In this document: positions 54,859 through 63,858 of the stretch, piece after piece
Numbering within the stretch: position 1 is the first letter of the stretch
How the letters are laid out: every line of letters begins with the position of its first letter
Source: Desulfitobacterium_A nosdiversum
Lineage (GTDB): Bacteria > Bacillota > Desulfitobacteriia > Desulfitobacteriales > Desulfitobacteriaceae
DNA: 64,000 nucleotides
NCBI RefSeq assembly: GCF_049860565.1
Contig: NZ_CP172056.1
Span: 1,860,001-1,924,000 of the forward strand
Direction of reading: 5' to 3'
Notes under the pieces: model-generated
What the model saw: only the letters and a program-made list of their open reading frames with translations
Database searches by the model: none
Told to the model about the DNA's origin: nothing
Made by a program: the position numbers and the translations under genes

Positions 54859-55569
54859 GTGGCGCAGAAAGTAGAAATAGTCGATTGGTTAATTGCTCAG
54901 ATTGCTTCGGGAGAATACAAAGCCCATGATAAGCTGCCTTCAGAGAATAAAATTACTGACCTGTTTAAGGTACCAAGAATAACAGTCCGAAAAGCCTATG
55001 AAAGGCTTGAAGAATTAGGCTTTATTTATAAAAAACAGGGCAAAGGAAGCTATGTAAAAGATCGCAGTCAGCAGATTGAATTGGTCTTATCCGGTGATGT
55101 GAGCTTCACACAAAAAATGGAGGAAAAGGGCTATAATCTTCAAACAAAAAATGTGTTTTGCAAACCCATTAAATATAATCCAAAGATTTATGATTACTTA
55201 GAAGTTGAGGCGAATGATGTCATCTATAAAGTTGGACGATTGCGATTGATTGATCACCAGCCCATTGCGATTCATATTTCGTATATTGCCAAGTCTGTTT
55301 TCGCTGATATTGATGAAGTAGGAATGGAGCTTACTTCTATGTTTCACTATTTCCAGACCAGAGGCTTTACGGAGTTCAACTCCAAACCCAGTATATTGAG
55401 CATTACATTTCCAACGAAATCTCAACGTTCTCTCTTTCATTGCAGCCAGTTGATTCCGTTTTTAGTGCTGGAATCAGGTTGTACAGATAAAATTAGCGGC
55501 AAGGTACTTGAGTACAGGAAAATATATTATCGCAGTGACTGCTTTTCGTATACTATACCTTCTTTATAA
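54859..55569 (+). CDS. phnF: GntR-family transcriptional regulator, PhnF type
   Basis: 236 residues: an N-terminal winged helix (LPSENKITDLFKVPRITVRK, then AYERLEELGFIYKKQGKGSY) and a UTRA ligand-binding domain (about 80-230). Located directly before phnGHIJK in the same direction, it is most likely the local repressor of phosphonate use; the ligand is not known. GTG start after AGAAGGGA. The C-terminal end is intact, unlike the duplicate stub 2 kb upstream. Confidence 0.85.
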   Translation: MAQKVEIVDWLIAQIASGEYKAHDKLPSENKITDLFKVPRITVRKAYERLEELGFIYKKQGKGSYVKDRSQQIELVLSGDVSFTQKMEEKGYNLQTKNVFCKPIKYNPKIYDYLEVEANDVIYKVGRLRLIDHQPIAIHISYIAKSVFADIDEVGMELTSMFHYFQTRGFTEFNSKPSILSITFPTKSQRSLFHCSQLIPFLVLESGCTDKISGKVLEYRKIYYRSDCFSYTIPSL

Positions 55570-55584
55570 AGCCCCTAATAATGA

Positions 55585-55645
55585 GAAGAGAAACTTTACA
55601 CGCTGAAATTTTTATTTCGCGTGCGATGTTTCTCTTCTTTTTTTA
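55585..55645 (+). terminator. Terminator between phnF and phnG
   Basis: GAAGAGAAAC/GTTTCTCTTC (55585-55594 with 55628-55637) with an inner ACACGC/GCGTGC stem, followed by seven or more Ts. The structural genes therefore need their own promoter in 55646-55803. Confidence 0.85.
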
Positions 55646-55743
55646 TTTTCTGTTCTCCTTTTTAGGTTTAAAAATATTTCTCATAAATCTTAATTTAAAT
55701 TTACAGAAGCATAACCCTATTTACAAGAATTTAACTGTACCCA

Positions 55744-55764
55744 ACTTGGCAACAAGTTAACATT
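55744..55764 (+). promoter_or_regulatory. Candidate operator before phnG
   Basis: Inverted repeat AACTTG-GCAA-CAAGTT about 45 bases before phnG. No convincing -35/-10 pair was found nearby, so its role is uncertain. Confidence 0.3.
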
Positions 55765-55803
55765 ATTTGTGAAGAAACACCATGTATTAGGAAGGCTGAT
55801 TCA

Positions 55804-56226
55804 ATGAACAGACGAAAGAGAACCGAGATTCTTATAAAAGCTTCCGCTGAGGTTGCCGAGAATTTTGCCGAGGAAATTTTGGAAAAGTATAACGTCATTG
55901 TTGTAGAAGAAAGCAATGATGGTGTCGTTATGGTCAAGCTGCGGGAAAAGGCGAAAAGCAGTCTCTTTTATTTAGGTGAGGTCTTGATTACCGAATGTAA
56001 GGTTATGATCAATGGTTCGCTGGGGATTGGAATAATCAAAGGAAATGAGCCTGAGCGGGCCTATCGTCTGGCAATTATTGATGCGGCTTATAATGCCAAT
56101 CTTCCTGAAACGGAAGCATGGGAGAAGGGGTTAAAGCACACAGAGGAAGTAATTGCCCAAGCGAACGAAATGTTTACAAGCAAAGTTTTAAAAACGAAAG
56201 TTAATTTTGAAACAATGGATGTTTAA
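55804..56226 (+). CDS. phnG: C-P lyase core subunit PhnG
   Basis: Part of the PhnGHIJ core that transfers a methylphosphonate-type group to ribose before cleavage. 140 residues with the family pattern RTEILIKASAEVAENFAEEI, SLFYLGEVLITECKVMING and RAYRLAIIDAAYNANLPET. First gene of the operon, followed by phnH after 15 bases. AAGGCTGA upstream is a modest ribosome binding site. Confidence 0.94.
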   Translation: MNRRKRTEILIKASAEVAENFAEEILEKYNVIVVEESNDGVVMVKLREKAKSSLFYLGEVLITECKVMINGSLGIGIIKGNEPERAYRLAIIDAAYNANLPETEAWEKGLKHTEEVIAQANEMFTSKVLKTKVNFETMDV

Positions 56227-56241
56227 GAGGGGGAGAAGCGG

Positions 56242-56835
56242 ATGGGGCTGGATTTAGTCCATGATATACAAAAGGCTTATCGACAGGTTCTCGATTCGAT
56301 GTCTCAACCGGGTAAGATCAACACAATCCATGAACAGGCAATGAAAAATTCGCTGGAGATCAGATGTTTTCCCTCAACCATAGTTTTAATACAAATGCTG
56401 TTGGATACTGAAATTAAATTTAAGGTTTGTTCAAAGCATGAGAAAGAATGGGTTAAATTGATTAATCAGTTGACTTACGCCCAAGTTTCAAATGCGGACG
56501 AAGCGGATTTCATCCTTATCCTAAATGATGCCGAAAAAAAAGACGCAGAAATGGCCTTAAAAATGGCGAGCATTGGAAATCTGCAGAATCCTCAGTGCGG
56601 TGCAACATTTATCATTGAAGCAAGCTCCTTGAATTCAGGTCAAGAGTTGAAAATTACCGGTCCGGGAATTATGACGGAACAGCTTATTAAAGTCGATACT
56701 TTTGAAAACTTAATGGATCTAAGGTCTGAAAAAAATGCGGAATATCCCTTGGGAATCGACCTGATTTTAATCGATTCCCAGGATCATGTTTTATGTCTTC
56801 CCCGAACGACACTAATTGAACAGGTGGTTAGATAG
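56242..56835 (+). CDS. phnH: C-P lyase core subunit PhnH
   Basis: 197 residues; PhnH stabilises the PhnGHIJ core. Family segments are YRQVLDSMSQPGKI near the start, PQCGATFIIEASSL and TGPGIMTEQL followed by YPLGIDLILIDS. GAGGGGGAG upstream of the ATG. Stop abuts the phnI start directly. Confidence 0.94.
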   Translation: MGLDLVHDIQKAYRQVLDSMSQPGKINTIHEQAMKNSLEIRCFPSTIVLIQMLLDTEIKFKVCSKHEKEWVKLINQLTYAQVSNADEADFILILNDAEKKDAEMALKMASIGNLQNPQCGATFIIEASSLNSGQELKITGPGIMTEQLIKVDTFENLMDLRSEKNAEYPLGIDLILIDSQDHVLCLPRTTLIEQVVR

Positions 56836-57966
56836 ATGGGATATGTAGCTGTAAAGGGCGGAACTCAAGCGATTGAAGAATCCATTAAAAGGCTTAAATA
56901 TGAGCGGCTTCAAAAAGGGATGACCCTGGATTGCAAAAGGATCGAAGCCGGAATGCGTTGCTTGATTGATCAAGTTATGTCTGAAAGCAGTCTTTACAGT
57001 GAGGAATTGGCCTCAATTGCCATTAAGCAAGCAGAAGGAAGTCCCGAAGAAGCGGTATTTTTGCTTAGAGCCTATCGTTCGACTTTGCCGCGTAAACATT
57101 ACACCCGCATCGTCAATACAGAGGACATGTTTGTTGAGAGAAGAATTTCTGCGAGCTTTAAGGATATTCCGGGAGGACAGATTCTAGGCGCAGCCTATGA
57201 CTATACTCATCGCTTAATTGATTTCAGTCTCACCGAGGAAACGGATGAGGAAACAGCCCGTTGGTTGGCAGATTATATTCAGGATAATCCGCCGGCAAAG
57301 GATTTCGTGGAGTTGGATAATTTGACTCAAGTTATCGATTATCTGCGAAAAGAAGGCTTGATTCGCACATGTGAAGATGATGATACGGAACCGTTTGATG
57401 TTACAAAAGAAAGCGTCCAATTTCCGACAAGCCGAAGTGCCAGGCTGCAGATTTTAACGCGGGGACAAACTGGAGCTGTAACTTCCCTAGGCTATGCCAT
57501 ATTGCGCAGCTATGGTGCGCTCCACCCGAATGTTGGCGAGCTGAGAATCGGCAATTTACCGCTCTGCGTCGATAATCCGTTTAATGAGGAGCATGAGGAA
57601 GAGGATGCTTATTTTATTGGAGAAATCAAAGTGACAGAAGTTGAAACCTTATTTCCGAAAGCGATTGAAAAAGGAAATGGGAGAAAAGAATTAGAGCTGG
57701 AGATTGGCTATGGAATCTGCTATGGACAAAATGAAACGAAAGCCATTGCGATGAGCCTCCTCGATAACAGTCTGGAAACGGGCCATCCCGAGTATCCAAC
57801 CCATAATGAGGAGTTTGTTCTTTTACATATTGATTCCGTGGAAGCGTCAGGGTTTATTTCTCATCTCAAATTACCGCATTATGTCACATTTCAGTCTAAG
57901 CTCGACAGTGTTCGGAAATTAAGGAAAAGAGCGGATGGGAAAACCAATGAGGAGTTCGAAGAATGA
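56836..57966 (+). CDS. phnI: C-P lyase core subunit PhnI
   Basis: 376 residues. With PhnG, H and L it forms the phosphonate ribose triphosphate; PhnI alone has nucleosidase activity. Segments typical of PhnI: YVAVKGGTQAIEESIKRL, SFKDIPGGQILGAAYDYTHR, TRGQTGAVTSLGYAILRSYG and GYGICYGQNETKAIAMSLL. The stop overlaps phnJ by 4 bases (ATGA). Confidence 0.95.
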   Translation: MGYVAVKGGTQAIEESIKRLKYERLQKGMTLDCKRIEAGMRCLIDQVMSESSLYSEELASIAIKQAEGSPEEAVFLLRAYRSTLPRKHYTRIVNTEDMFVERRISASFKDIPGGQILGAAYDYTHRLIDFSLTEETDEETARWLADYIQDNPPAKDFVELDNLTQVIDYLRKEGLIRTCEDDDTEPFDVTKESVQFPTSRSARLQILTRGQTGAVTSLGYAILRSYGALHPNVGELRIGNLPLCVDNPFNEEHEEEDAYFIGEIKVTEVETLFPKAIEKGNGRKELELEIGYGICYGQNETKAIAMSLLDNSLETGHPEYPTHNEEFVLLHIDSVEASGFISHLKLPHYVTFQSKLDSVRKLRKRADGKTNEEFEE

Positions 57967-58805
57967 AAAAACATTATAACTTTGCTTTTTTTGATGAAGG
58001 TTCAAAGCGTGAGATTCGCAGAGCAACACTCAAAGCGGTTGCTATTCCGGGGTATCAGGTTCCTTTCGCCTCGCGGGAAATGCCGATTGCCAGAGGTTGG
58101 GGAACCGGCGGATTGCAGCTGACGCTTTCCCTCGTAGGAAAAGAAGATGTTTTAAAAGTGATTGACCAGGGTTCTGATGAATCGGTAAACGCAGTGAATA
58201 TTAAGAAATTAATTACGGAAACAACAGGCATATCCATCACCGAAGAGACCTCAGCAGCAACCCTTATCCAATCCAGGCATAGGATACCCGAAGTTCCCTT
58301 ACAGGAGGATCAGATTCTCGTTCTGCAGGTTCCAATGCCAGAACCGCTGCGTTCGTATGAGCCAAGCGAATTTAAGACCAAAAAGCTGCATGCTGAGCAA
58401 GAATATAGCGGGGCTTGGCTTATCCTTTTCGAAGAAATCATGAATTACGGAAATATGGCAACCGGAGCAGATCATCCTGTCTTGGTGCATAATCGCTATG
58501 TTATGGCGCCCAGCCCTATTCCAAGATTCGATAATCATAAATTGAATCATTCCAAGGCGTTAATTCTATTTGGCGCAGGTCGCGAAAAGAAGATATACGC
58601 GGTTCCGCCCTACACAAGCGTGGTTTCCCTTGATTTTGAAGATTATCCCTTCGAGGTTGAGTCGTTTCAGGATAAATCCTGCCGGTTGTGCGGGGCCCAG
58701 GGGGTTTTTCTCGATGAAATTCAGAATGAGACCACAGGGGAAACCCAGTATCAGTGCAATGATACGAGCTATTGCATGAACCGTTTAAATGAAAAAATTA
58801 AATGA
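57963..58805 (+). CDS. phnJ: Radical SAM C-P lyase PhnJ
   Basis: Cleaves the carbon-phosphorus bond of 5-phosphoribosyl phosphonates through a 4Fe-4S cluster and a cysteine radical. The four conserved cysteines are C240, C243, C265 and C271 (CRLCG and CNDTSYC), the same spacing as E. coli C241/C244/C266/C272, so the active site is intact. 280 residues. The stop overlaps the phnK region by 3 bases. Confidence 0.96.
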   Translation: MKKHYNFAFFDEGSKREIRRATLKAVAIPGYQVPFASREMPIARGWGTGGLQLTLSLVGKEDVLKVIDQGSDESVNAVNIKKLITETTGISITEETSAATLIQSRHRIPEVPLQEDQILVLQVPMPEPLRSYEPSEFKTKKLHAEQEYSGAWLILFEEIMNYGNMATGADHPVLVHNRYVMAPSPIPRFDNHKLNHSKALILFGAGREKKIYAVPPYTSVVSLDFEDYPFEVESFQDKSCRLCGAQGVFLDEIQNETTGETQYQCNDTSYCMNRLNEKIK

Positions 58806-58816
58806 GGGAAATGAGC

Positions 58817-59662
58817 ATGTACGATGATGAACAGCCTCTTTTTTCGGTATCCCATTTAAGTAAACAATATGGCCCGGGATGTTCGGATTGCAAGGATTTA
58901 CAAGGAAAACAGCTGATCAAAAATTATTGCCCAAGCTGTGGAACCGTCTATGCCTGTCAAGACCTATTCTTTGAGGTTTATAAGGGAGAAATATTAGGGG
59001 TTGTCGGCGAAAGCGGAAGCGGAAAATCGACGATGATGCAATGCTTATATTTCGATCTTGAACCCACAAGCGGTGAGGCCAGGATTCGTTCCTTTAAAGA
59101 CGGACAAATGAATATTTTTAACGCTTCCTCCCAGCAAAGAAGCTTCATAAGAAATCATATTCTGGGGAAAGTGTACCAAAATCCGGCTTCAAGCTTAAAA
59201 ATGAGTTTTTCCTCCATTGGCAATATTGCGGAAAAGCTGATTGCCGCGGGTTACAGAAACGTGAGCCAAATGGAAGCAAGGGGCAAAAAATTGCTGAGCC
59301 ATGTTAATATCCCCCTTTACCGGATCAAGGAAGCCCCAAGAAATTTCTCGGGAGGGATGCAGCAACGGGTACAGATTGCTAAGGCTTTAGCCAACAATCC
59401 GCCTCTCCTTCTCTTGGATGAAGTCACCACAGGCTTGGATTTATCAGTACAAGCGAGTGTTTTGGATTTGATCAAAACCCTTCAGCGGGAAATGAAAATC
59501 AGTATGGTGATTGTATCGCACGATTTAGGAGTAATACGTATGCTGGCGGATCGAACCCTCGTGATGCTGGATGGCAAAATTATTGAACAGGGCTTAACCG
59601 ATCAAATTTTGGAAGACCCTCAAGAAGCCTATACTCAGGAGTTAGTCCAATCCTTGCTCTAG
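58817..59662 (+). CDS. phnK: C-P lyase ATP-binding protein PhnK with a cysteine-rich insert
   Basis: ABC-type ATPase that binds the PhnJ side of the core complex. Walker A GESGSGKST, signature FSGGMQQRVQIAKAL and Walker B LLLLDEVTTGLD are present. Between the first strand and Walker A is an insert with GCSDC and YCPSC plus a further Cys (residues about 19-45), reminiscent of a zinc ribbon; E. coli PhnK lacks it. ATG 58817 has GAGGG 8 bases upstream; ATG 58802 overlaps the phnJ stop and would add five residues. Confidence 0.93.
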   Translation: MYDDEQPLFSVSHLSKQYGPGCSDCKDLQGKQLIKNYCPSCGTVYACQDLFFEVYKGEILGVVGESGSGKSTMMQCLYFDLEPTSGEARIRSFKDGQMNIFNASSQQRSFIRNHILGKVYQNPASSLKMSFSSIGNIAEKLIAAGYRNVSQMEARGKKLLSHVNIPLYRIKEAPRNFSGGMQQRVQIAKALANNPPLLLLDEVTTGLDLSVQASVLDLIKTLQREMKISMVIVSHDLGVIRMLADRTLVMLDGKIIEQGLTDQILEDPQEAYTQELVQSLL

Positions 59663-59691
59663 TTCAATTAAACCATTACGGGAGGGAGAAC

Positions 59692-60315
59692 ATGATAAAA
59701 CGGTTGGGACGGGAACCTGTGATTCAGGAGAACAGTAGTTTAACCCATACGACATTAGGGGAGTACACAGAGGTCGGAAAATTTAATACGTTGGAGAATG
59801 TTCTGTTGGGGGATTATTCGTATACGGGTGAATTTTGCATTCTGCAAAATGCTGACATCGGTAAGTTTTCCAATATTGCGGCGATGGTCAGAATCGGTCC
59901 GGTAGATCATCCGATGCAAAGACCGAGCTTGCATCATTTCACCTACCGCCGTGTTCAATATGGTTTTGCGGAAACGGATGATGAAGAATTTTTTCAATGG
60001 AGAGCAGAACAGAAAATCTTGATTGGGCATGATACGTGGATCGGTCACAGCTCAGTCATCATGCCAGGCGTGAACATTGGACGCGGTGCAGTCGTAGGCA
60101 GCGGCGCCATAGTAACCCATGATGTCGAGCCCTATACCGTCGTTGTCGGAGTACCGGCCAAACCGATCAAGAAACGGTTTCCAGAGGATACGGTCAAAAA
60201 ACTTGAGCGAATTCAGTGGTGGAACTGGTCTCATGAAACTTTGAAGGAGAGACTTGCCGATTTTTATCTTCCCATCCATGAATTTGTAAGCAAGTATGAT
60301 AAAGCAGGTGAATAA
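59692..60315 (+). CDS. Hexapeptide-repeat acyltransferase of phosphonate operons
   Basis: 207 residues of left-handed beta-helix repeats: imperfect hexads from residue 20 on, ILIGHDTWIGHSSVIMPGV and NIGRGAVVGSGAIVTHDVEP, ending in PYTVVVGVPAKPIKKRF. It matches the hexapeptide-transferase family repeatedly found inside C-P lyase operons. The acceptor is unknown; acetylation of aminoalkylphosphonates or of a ribosyl intermediate is a guess, since PhnO does the former in E. coli. Lies between phnK and phnL; its stop is followed immediately by the phnL start. Confidence 0.85.
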   Translation: MIKRLGREPVIQENSSLTHTTLGEYTEVGKFNTLENVLLGDYSYTGEFCILQNADIGKFSNIAAMVRIGPVDHPMQRPSLHHFTYRRVQYGFAETDDEEFFQWRAEQKILIGHDTWIGHSSVIMPGVNIGRGAVVGSGAIVTHDVEPYTVVVGVPAKPIKKRFPEDTVKKLERIQWWNWSHETLKERLADFYLPIHEFVSKYDKAGE

Positions 60316-61074
60316 ATGGAAGAAATCCTTGTAACCGAAAATTTATCGAAATCTTTTACGATTCATAGTTTAAATAAGCATATCGGAGCGCTTCAGGATA
60401 TTAATTTTACGGTGAACCAAGGGGAATTTGTTGGAATCACCGGAAAGAGCGGAAGCGGCAAAACGACGGTCTTTAAATGCATTTACCGAACTTATGCTCC
60501 GGAATATGGAGAGATCTGGTATAACTCGAAGGAGTTTGGCCGGGTCAATCTTGCAAAGCTTTCAGAACGCATGATGATTTATTTAAGAAAGAAAGAAATC
60601 GGCTATGTGGCTCAATTCTTGAATGTGATGCCTCGTATTACGGCCAGAGATCTTGTTAAACAAGCTGTACTGGAAATCGGACAGACAGAAGAGCAGGCGA
60701 AAAAGGAAGCCGTCAAAATGCTTGACCATTTTGAACTGGATCAAGAGCTATGGGACAGCTATCCGAATACATTTTCCGGGGGTGAAAAATTGCGCCTCAA
60801 TTTGGCACGGGCTATGGTCAAACACCCTCGATTGCTGCTTTTGGATGAACCGACCGCGAGTTTGGATGTCCAGTCAAAGTTAAAAGTAAAAGCCCTTATT
60901 GAGCAGCTAATGCGGGAAGGGACAACCATGCTGGGAATATTTCATGACCTTGAGTTTATGGAGAACCTTTGTACCCGTGAATATGTCATGCAGGAAGGCC
61001 GACTGATGGCTAAAAACAAAGAAAAGATCATCCGGCTGAGTTCAAAAAGTAAAAGTTCAAATTCAAAAAATTAA
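60316..61074 (+). CDS. phnL: C-P lyase ATP-binding protein PhnL
   Basis: 252 residues, ABC ATPase fold: Walker A GKSGSGKTTVFKC, signature FSGGEKLRLNLARAM, Walker B LLLLDEPTASLD and the H-loop GIFHDLEFM. PhnL joins PhnG-I in making the phosphonate ribosyl triphosphate. The last gene before the transporter cluster. The tail is Ser/Lys-rich (SSKSKSSNSKN). Confidence 0.93.
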   Translation: MEEILVTENLSKSFTIHSLNKHIGALQDINFTVNQGEFVGITGKSGSGKTTVFKCIYRTYAPEYGEIWYNSKEFGRVNLAKLSERMMIYLRKKEIGYVAQFLNVMPRITARDLVKQAVLEIGQTEEQAKKEAVKMLDHFELDQELWDSYPNTFSGGEKLRLNLARAMVKHPRLLLLDEPTASLDVQSKLKVKALIEQLMREGTTMLGIFHDLEFMENLCTREYVMQEGRLMAKNKEKIIRLSSKSKSSNSKN

Positions 61075-61144
61075 CTTCCATTTGTTCTCTTAGAAGAATG
61101 ATGGAGGAACATATAAAGCTTCTCAAATAGAAAGGAGTTATTCT

Positions 61145-62188
61145 ATGAAAAAGATTGCGTTATCTGTGCTGGCTCTCGGAGTTATTTCAGCCCTTCTTCT
61201 CGCCGGTTGCGGAACCACCTCGTCAACAACTGCTGCAGCAGCTAAAGATCCCGATACGATTACGATTGCCTGGTTGCCCAATAATGCCGGAGAGGATTTC
61301 AAAGATACCCGTGCTGCCATTGATAAGGTCATCGCAGATGCCACAGGCAAAAAAGTGGAAGATAAATTAACGACTGACTATGCCATCGTCATTGAAGCGG
61401 TAAGTAAAGGGGATGCCCAACTTGCTTTCGTCGGAGCGCAGCAGTATGTTGAAGCTCATAACAAAAATCCTAAGGTTTTGCCCTTGGTTGTGAATAGCGG
61501 TAACTCCGGAACCTTAAGCGATGCTATGTATTATAGCCGTTTTGCCGTTAAGAAGGGCAATGAAAGCCAATATCAATCAGGCTCGGGTTTTTCCATTGAC
61601 AATATTGCAGGCAAGAGAATGGGTTTTGTTTCCCCAAGCTCAACTTCCGGTTTTGCAGTACCCACGAGTCAAATTCTATCGACTTTCACGAAACAAGATA
61701 AGTGGAAAAACTTGACCAAGGATGATCTGACTCAAGGAGGAAATGGAAAGTTCTTCAGTCAAGTGACCTTTGGAGGATCTCATCAGGGAAATGCGGTTAA
61801 CCTCTTAACCGATAAAGTGGACGTTGCAGCAATTGACGATGTGGATCTTGTCAGTTATGTTGATCTGACGTCTGGCAAAGAAAACACGGAGGGAGCGGTA
61901 TATACCGTTAAAAATAATGCGACTGCTCCTTTTGACAAACTTGCGGGCGCGCAATTTACGCTTATTAAGCCAATTCCGGTCATGAATGGTCCGATCATGG
62001 TCAATACGGGTGCCTTGACTCAACAAACAGTTGAAAAATTAACGGCTGCACTAACCTCGGATACGACAACACAAGATACTAAGATTTTCATTCCTAAAGA
62101 TTCCAAAACGAAAGGATTTTTCAACCAGCCTCAGCATTTTCTTAAGGTAGATGATTCCTGGTATCAACCGATCCGCGACCTTAAATAA
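61145..62188 (+). CDS. phnD: Phosphonate/phosphate ABC transporter substrate-binding lipoprotein
   Basis: 347 residues. Lipoprotein signal with lipobox LLAGC, so C22 is the lipidated N-terminus of the mature protein. The rest fits the PhnD fold (ITIAWLPNNAGEDFKDTRAA, AYVGAQQYVEA-like LAFVGAQQYVEAH, GFVSPSSTSGFAVPTSQIL and FGGSHQGNAVNLL). Delivers phosphonate (or phosphite) to PhnE. AAAGGAG before the ATG. Confidence 0.93.
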   Translation: MKKIALSVLALGVISALLLAGCGTTSSTTAAAAKDPDTITIAWLPNNAGEDFKDTRAAIDKVIADATGKKVEDKLTTDYAIVIEAVSKGDAQLAFVGAQQYVEAHNKNPKVLPLVVNSGNSGTLSDAMYYSRFAVKKGNESQYQSGSGFSIDNIAGKRMGFVSPSSTSGFAVPTSQILSTFTKQDKWKNLTKDDLTQGGNGKFFSQVTFGGSHQGNAVNLLTDKVDVAAIDDVDLVSYVDLTSGKENTEGAVYTVKNNATAPFDKLAGAQFTLIKPIPVMNGPIMVNTGALTQQTVEKLTAALTSDTTTQDTKIFIPKDSKTKGFFNQPQHFLKVDDSWYQPIRDLK

Positions 62189-62211
62189 CTAAAACCCTGC
62201 TTAGTATACAG

Positions 62212-62278
62212 GCTCAGGCTTAATAAGCTGAGAGTTAATCAAGAGAGGGGAAGGCGAGATTCGTAAGCCTGCCCCTCT
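62212..62278 (+). promoter_or_regulatory. Two hairpins between phnD and phnC
   Basis: CTCAGGCTT/AAGCTGAG (about 62211-62232) and AGAGGGG-AGGC with GCCT-CCCCTCT (62244-62255 with 62267-62278). No T-run follows, so they probably protect the phnD message 3' end rather than terminate, allowing more binding protein than ATPase. Confidence 0.55.
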
Positions 62279-62297
62279 AAGTAAAGGAAGAAGATTT

Positions 62298-63080
62298 ATG
62301 ACGTTGTTAGAAATTAAAAACGTCTCAAAAGAGTATAATTCGCAAACCTCGGCCCTTGAAAACGTGTCCTTTTCGGTGGAAAAAGGTGAGTTTGTCGCCA
62401 TTATCGGTCCTTCAGGAGCGGGCAAGTCCACTCTTTTGCGCTGTATCAACCGAATGATTGAAGTTACAGCGGGAGAAGTTTTCTTTGAAGGTGAAAATAT
62501 ATCCGTACTCGGAAAGAGAGACCTCAGAAAACTGAGAACGAAGATCGGCATGATCTTTCAGCATTACAATTTAGTGGATCGTCTAACGGTTATCGAAAAC
62601 GTACTCCATGGCAGATTGGGATATAAATCAACCTTGGCAGGAATTCTTGGCCGTTATACTCCTGAAGAAAAGAAGCAAAGCTTTAAGATTATTGAAACCT
62701 TGGGGCTTAATGACCATGTCTATAAGCGCTGTGATCAATTAAGCGGCGGACAAAAGCAGCGTGTAGGAATCGCCCGGGCCTTGGTGCAGAATCCAAAAAT
62801 GATTTTATGTGATGAACCCATCGCTTCCCTGGACCCGAATGCCTCCAAAATTATCATGGATCATTTGCGCGACATTTGCACTGAGATGGGGATAACCGTC
62901 ATCGTTAATCTTCATCAGGTTGAAGCCGCCCTGAGATATTCTGACCGAATTATCGGCATTAACAAGGGAAAAGTGGTTTACGACGGATCGCCGGATCAAC
63001 TTACGGATGAGAAAATAGCCGATATTTATGGCTCTGAGTCGGGTGAATTACTCATTAAGTTGGGAGAAAAATATGCATAG
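62298..63080 (+). CDS. phnC: Phosphonate ABC transporter ATP-binding protein
   Basis: 260 residues: Walker A GPSGAGKSTLLRCIN, Q-loop FQHYNLVDRLTV, signature LSGGQKQRVGIARAL, Walker B ILCDEPIASLDP. Energises the PhnE channel. AAAGGAAG upstream. It ends 8 bases inside phnE, so translation is coupled. Confidence 0.95.
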   Translation: MTLLEIKNVSKEYNSQTSALENVSFSVEKGEFVAIIGPSGAGKSTLLRCINRMIEVTAGEVFFEGENISVLGKRDLRKLRTKIGMIFQHYNLVDRLTVIENVLHGRLGYKSTLAGILGRYTPEEKKQSFKIIETLGLNDHVYKRCDQLSGGQKQRVGIARALVQNPKMILCDEPIASLDPNASKIIMDHLRDICTEMGITVIVNLHQVEAALRYSDRIIGINKGKVVYDGSPDQLTDEKIADIYGSESGELLIKLGEKYA

Positions 63081-63858
63081 GGATATTTTTGCGCAGCGAA
63101 GAAATGAAAGTTTAGTTTTTTTTTCGCTGCTGGCCATACTGACCGTTGGTTCCGTCATTATTACGCATTATGATGTCGTGAAGGGGTTTTTGAGTTTCGG
63201 GGAAGCCTTAAACTGGGGAGTCAGCAACTTTTACCCTGATGCCAAGTCAATGATAAAGCTCCCTGATATTTTTCAAAAATTGAAGGAAACCGTGTTAATG
63301 TCGGTCGCCGCAACGACGATTGCTTCCGCTTTTGCCCTGATGCTTGCCTTAGTGGGTTCGAGAACAACGCGAAGCAATTCTTTTTTTAGTATTCTCAGCC
63401 GCGGGATAGCTTCCTTTTTCCGAAATGTCCCCCTTGTGGCCTGGGCCATGGTTTTAATGCTGGCCTTTAGTCAAAGTGCCTTAACGGGTTACTTAGCCCT
63501 GTTTTTTGGTTCTGTAGGATTTCTCACTCGGTCTTTTATCGAAACGATTGATGAGGTGAGCCATAATTCTGTGGAAGCTTTACAAGCAACGGGTGCCAGG
63601 TATTCGCATATTATTTTTCAATCCGTACTTCCTTCAAGCATGCCCCAGATGATCAGCTGGCTTCTCTACATGATTGAAACGAATATCCGCGATGCGACCT
63701 TGGTTGGAATTCTTACGGGAACGGGTATTGGATTTTCTTTTGATATGTATTACAAGAGATTGGATTATCATTCGGCAAGTTTAACGGTGATTCTGATTGT
63801 AATTACCGTAATCCTGATTGAATCGTTATCCAATAAAATCCGAAGGGTGATTTTGTGA
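63073..63858 (+). CDS. phnE: Phosphonate ABC transporter permease PhnE
   Basis: 261 residues with about six membrane segments and the EAA loop, seen as ALQATGARYSHIIFQSVLPS. ATG 63073 lies inside the end of phnC; starts further upstream are only in-frame extensions within phnC. The stop shares one base with a second permease gene. Confidence 0.93.
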   Translation: MHRDIFAQRRNESLVFFSLLAILTVGSVIITHYDVVKGFLSFGEALNWGVSNFYPDAKSMIKLPDIFQKLKETVLMSVAATTIASAFALMLALVGSRTTRSNSFFSILSRGIASFFRNVPLVAWAMVLMLAFSQSALTGYLALFFGSVGFLTRSFIETIDEVSHNSVEALQATGARYSHIIFQSVLPSSMPQMISWLLYMIETNIRDATLVGILTGTGIGFSFDMYYKRLDYHSASLTVILIVITVILIESLSNKIRRVIL

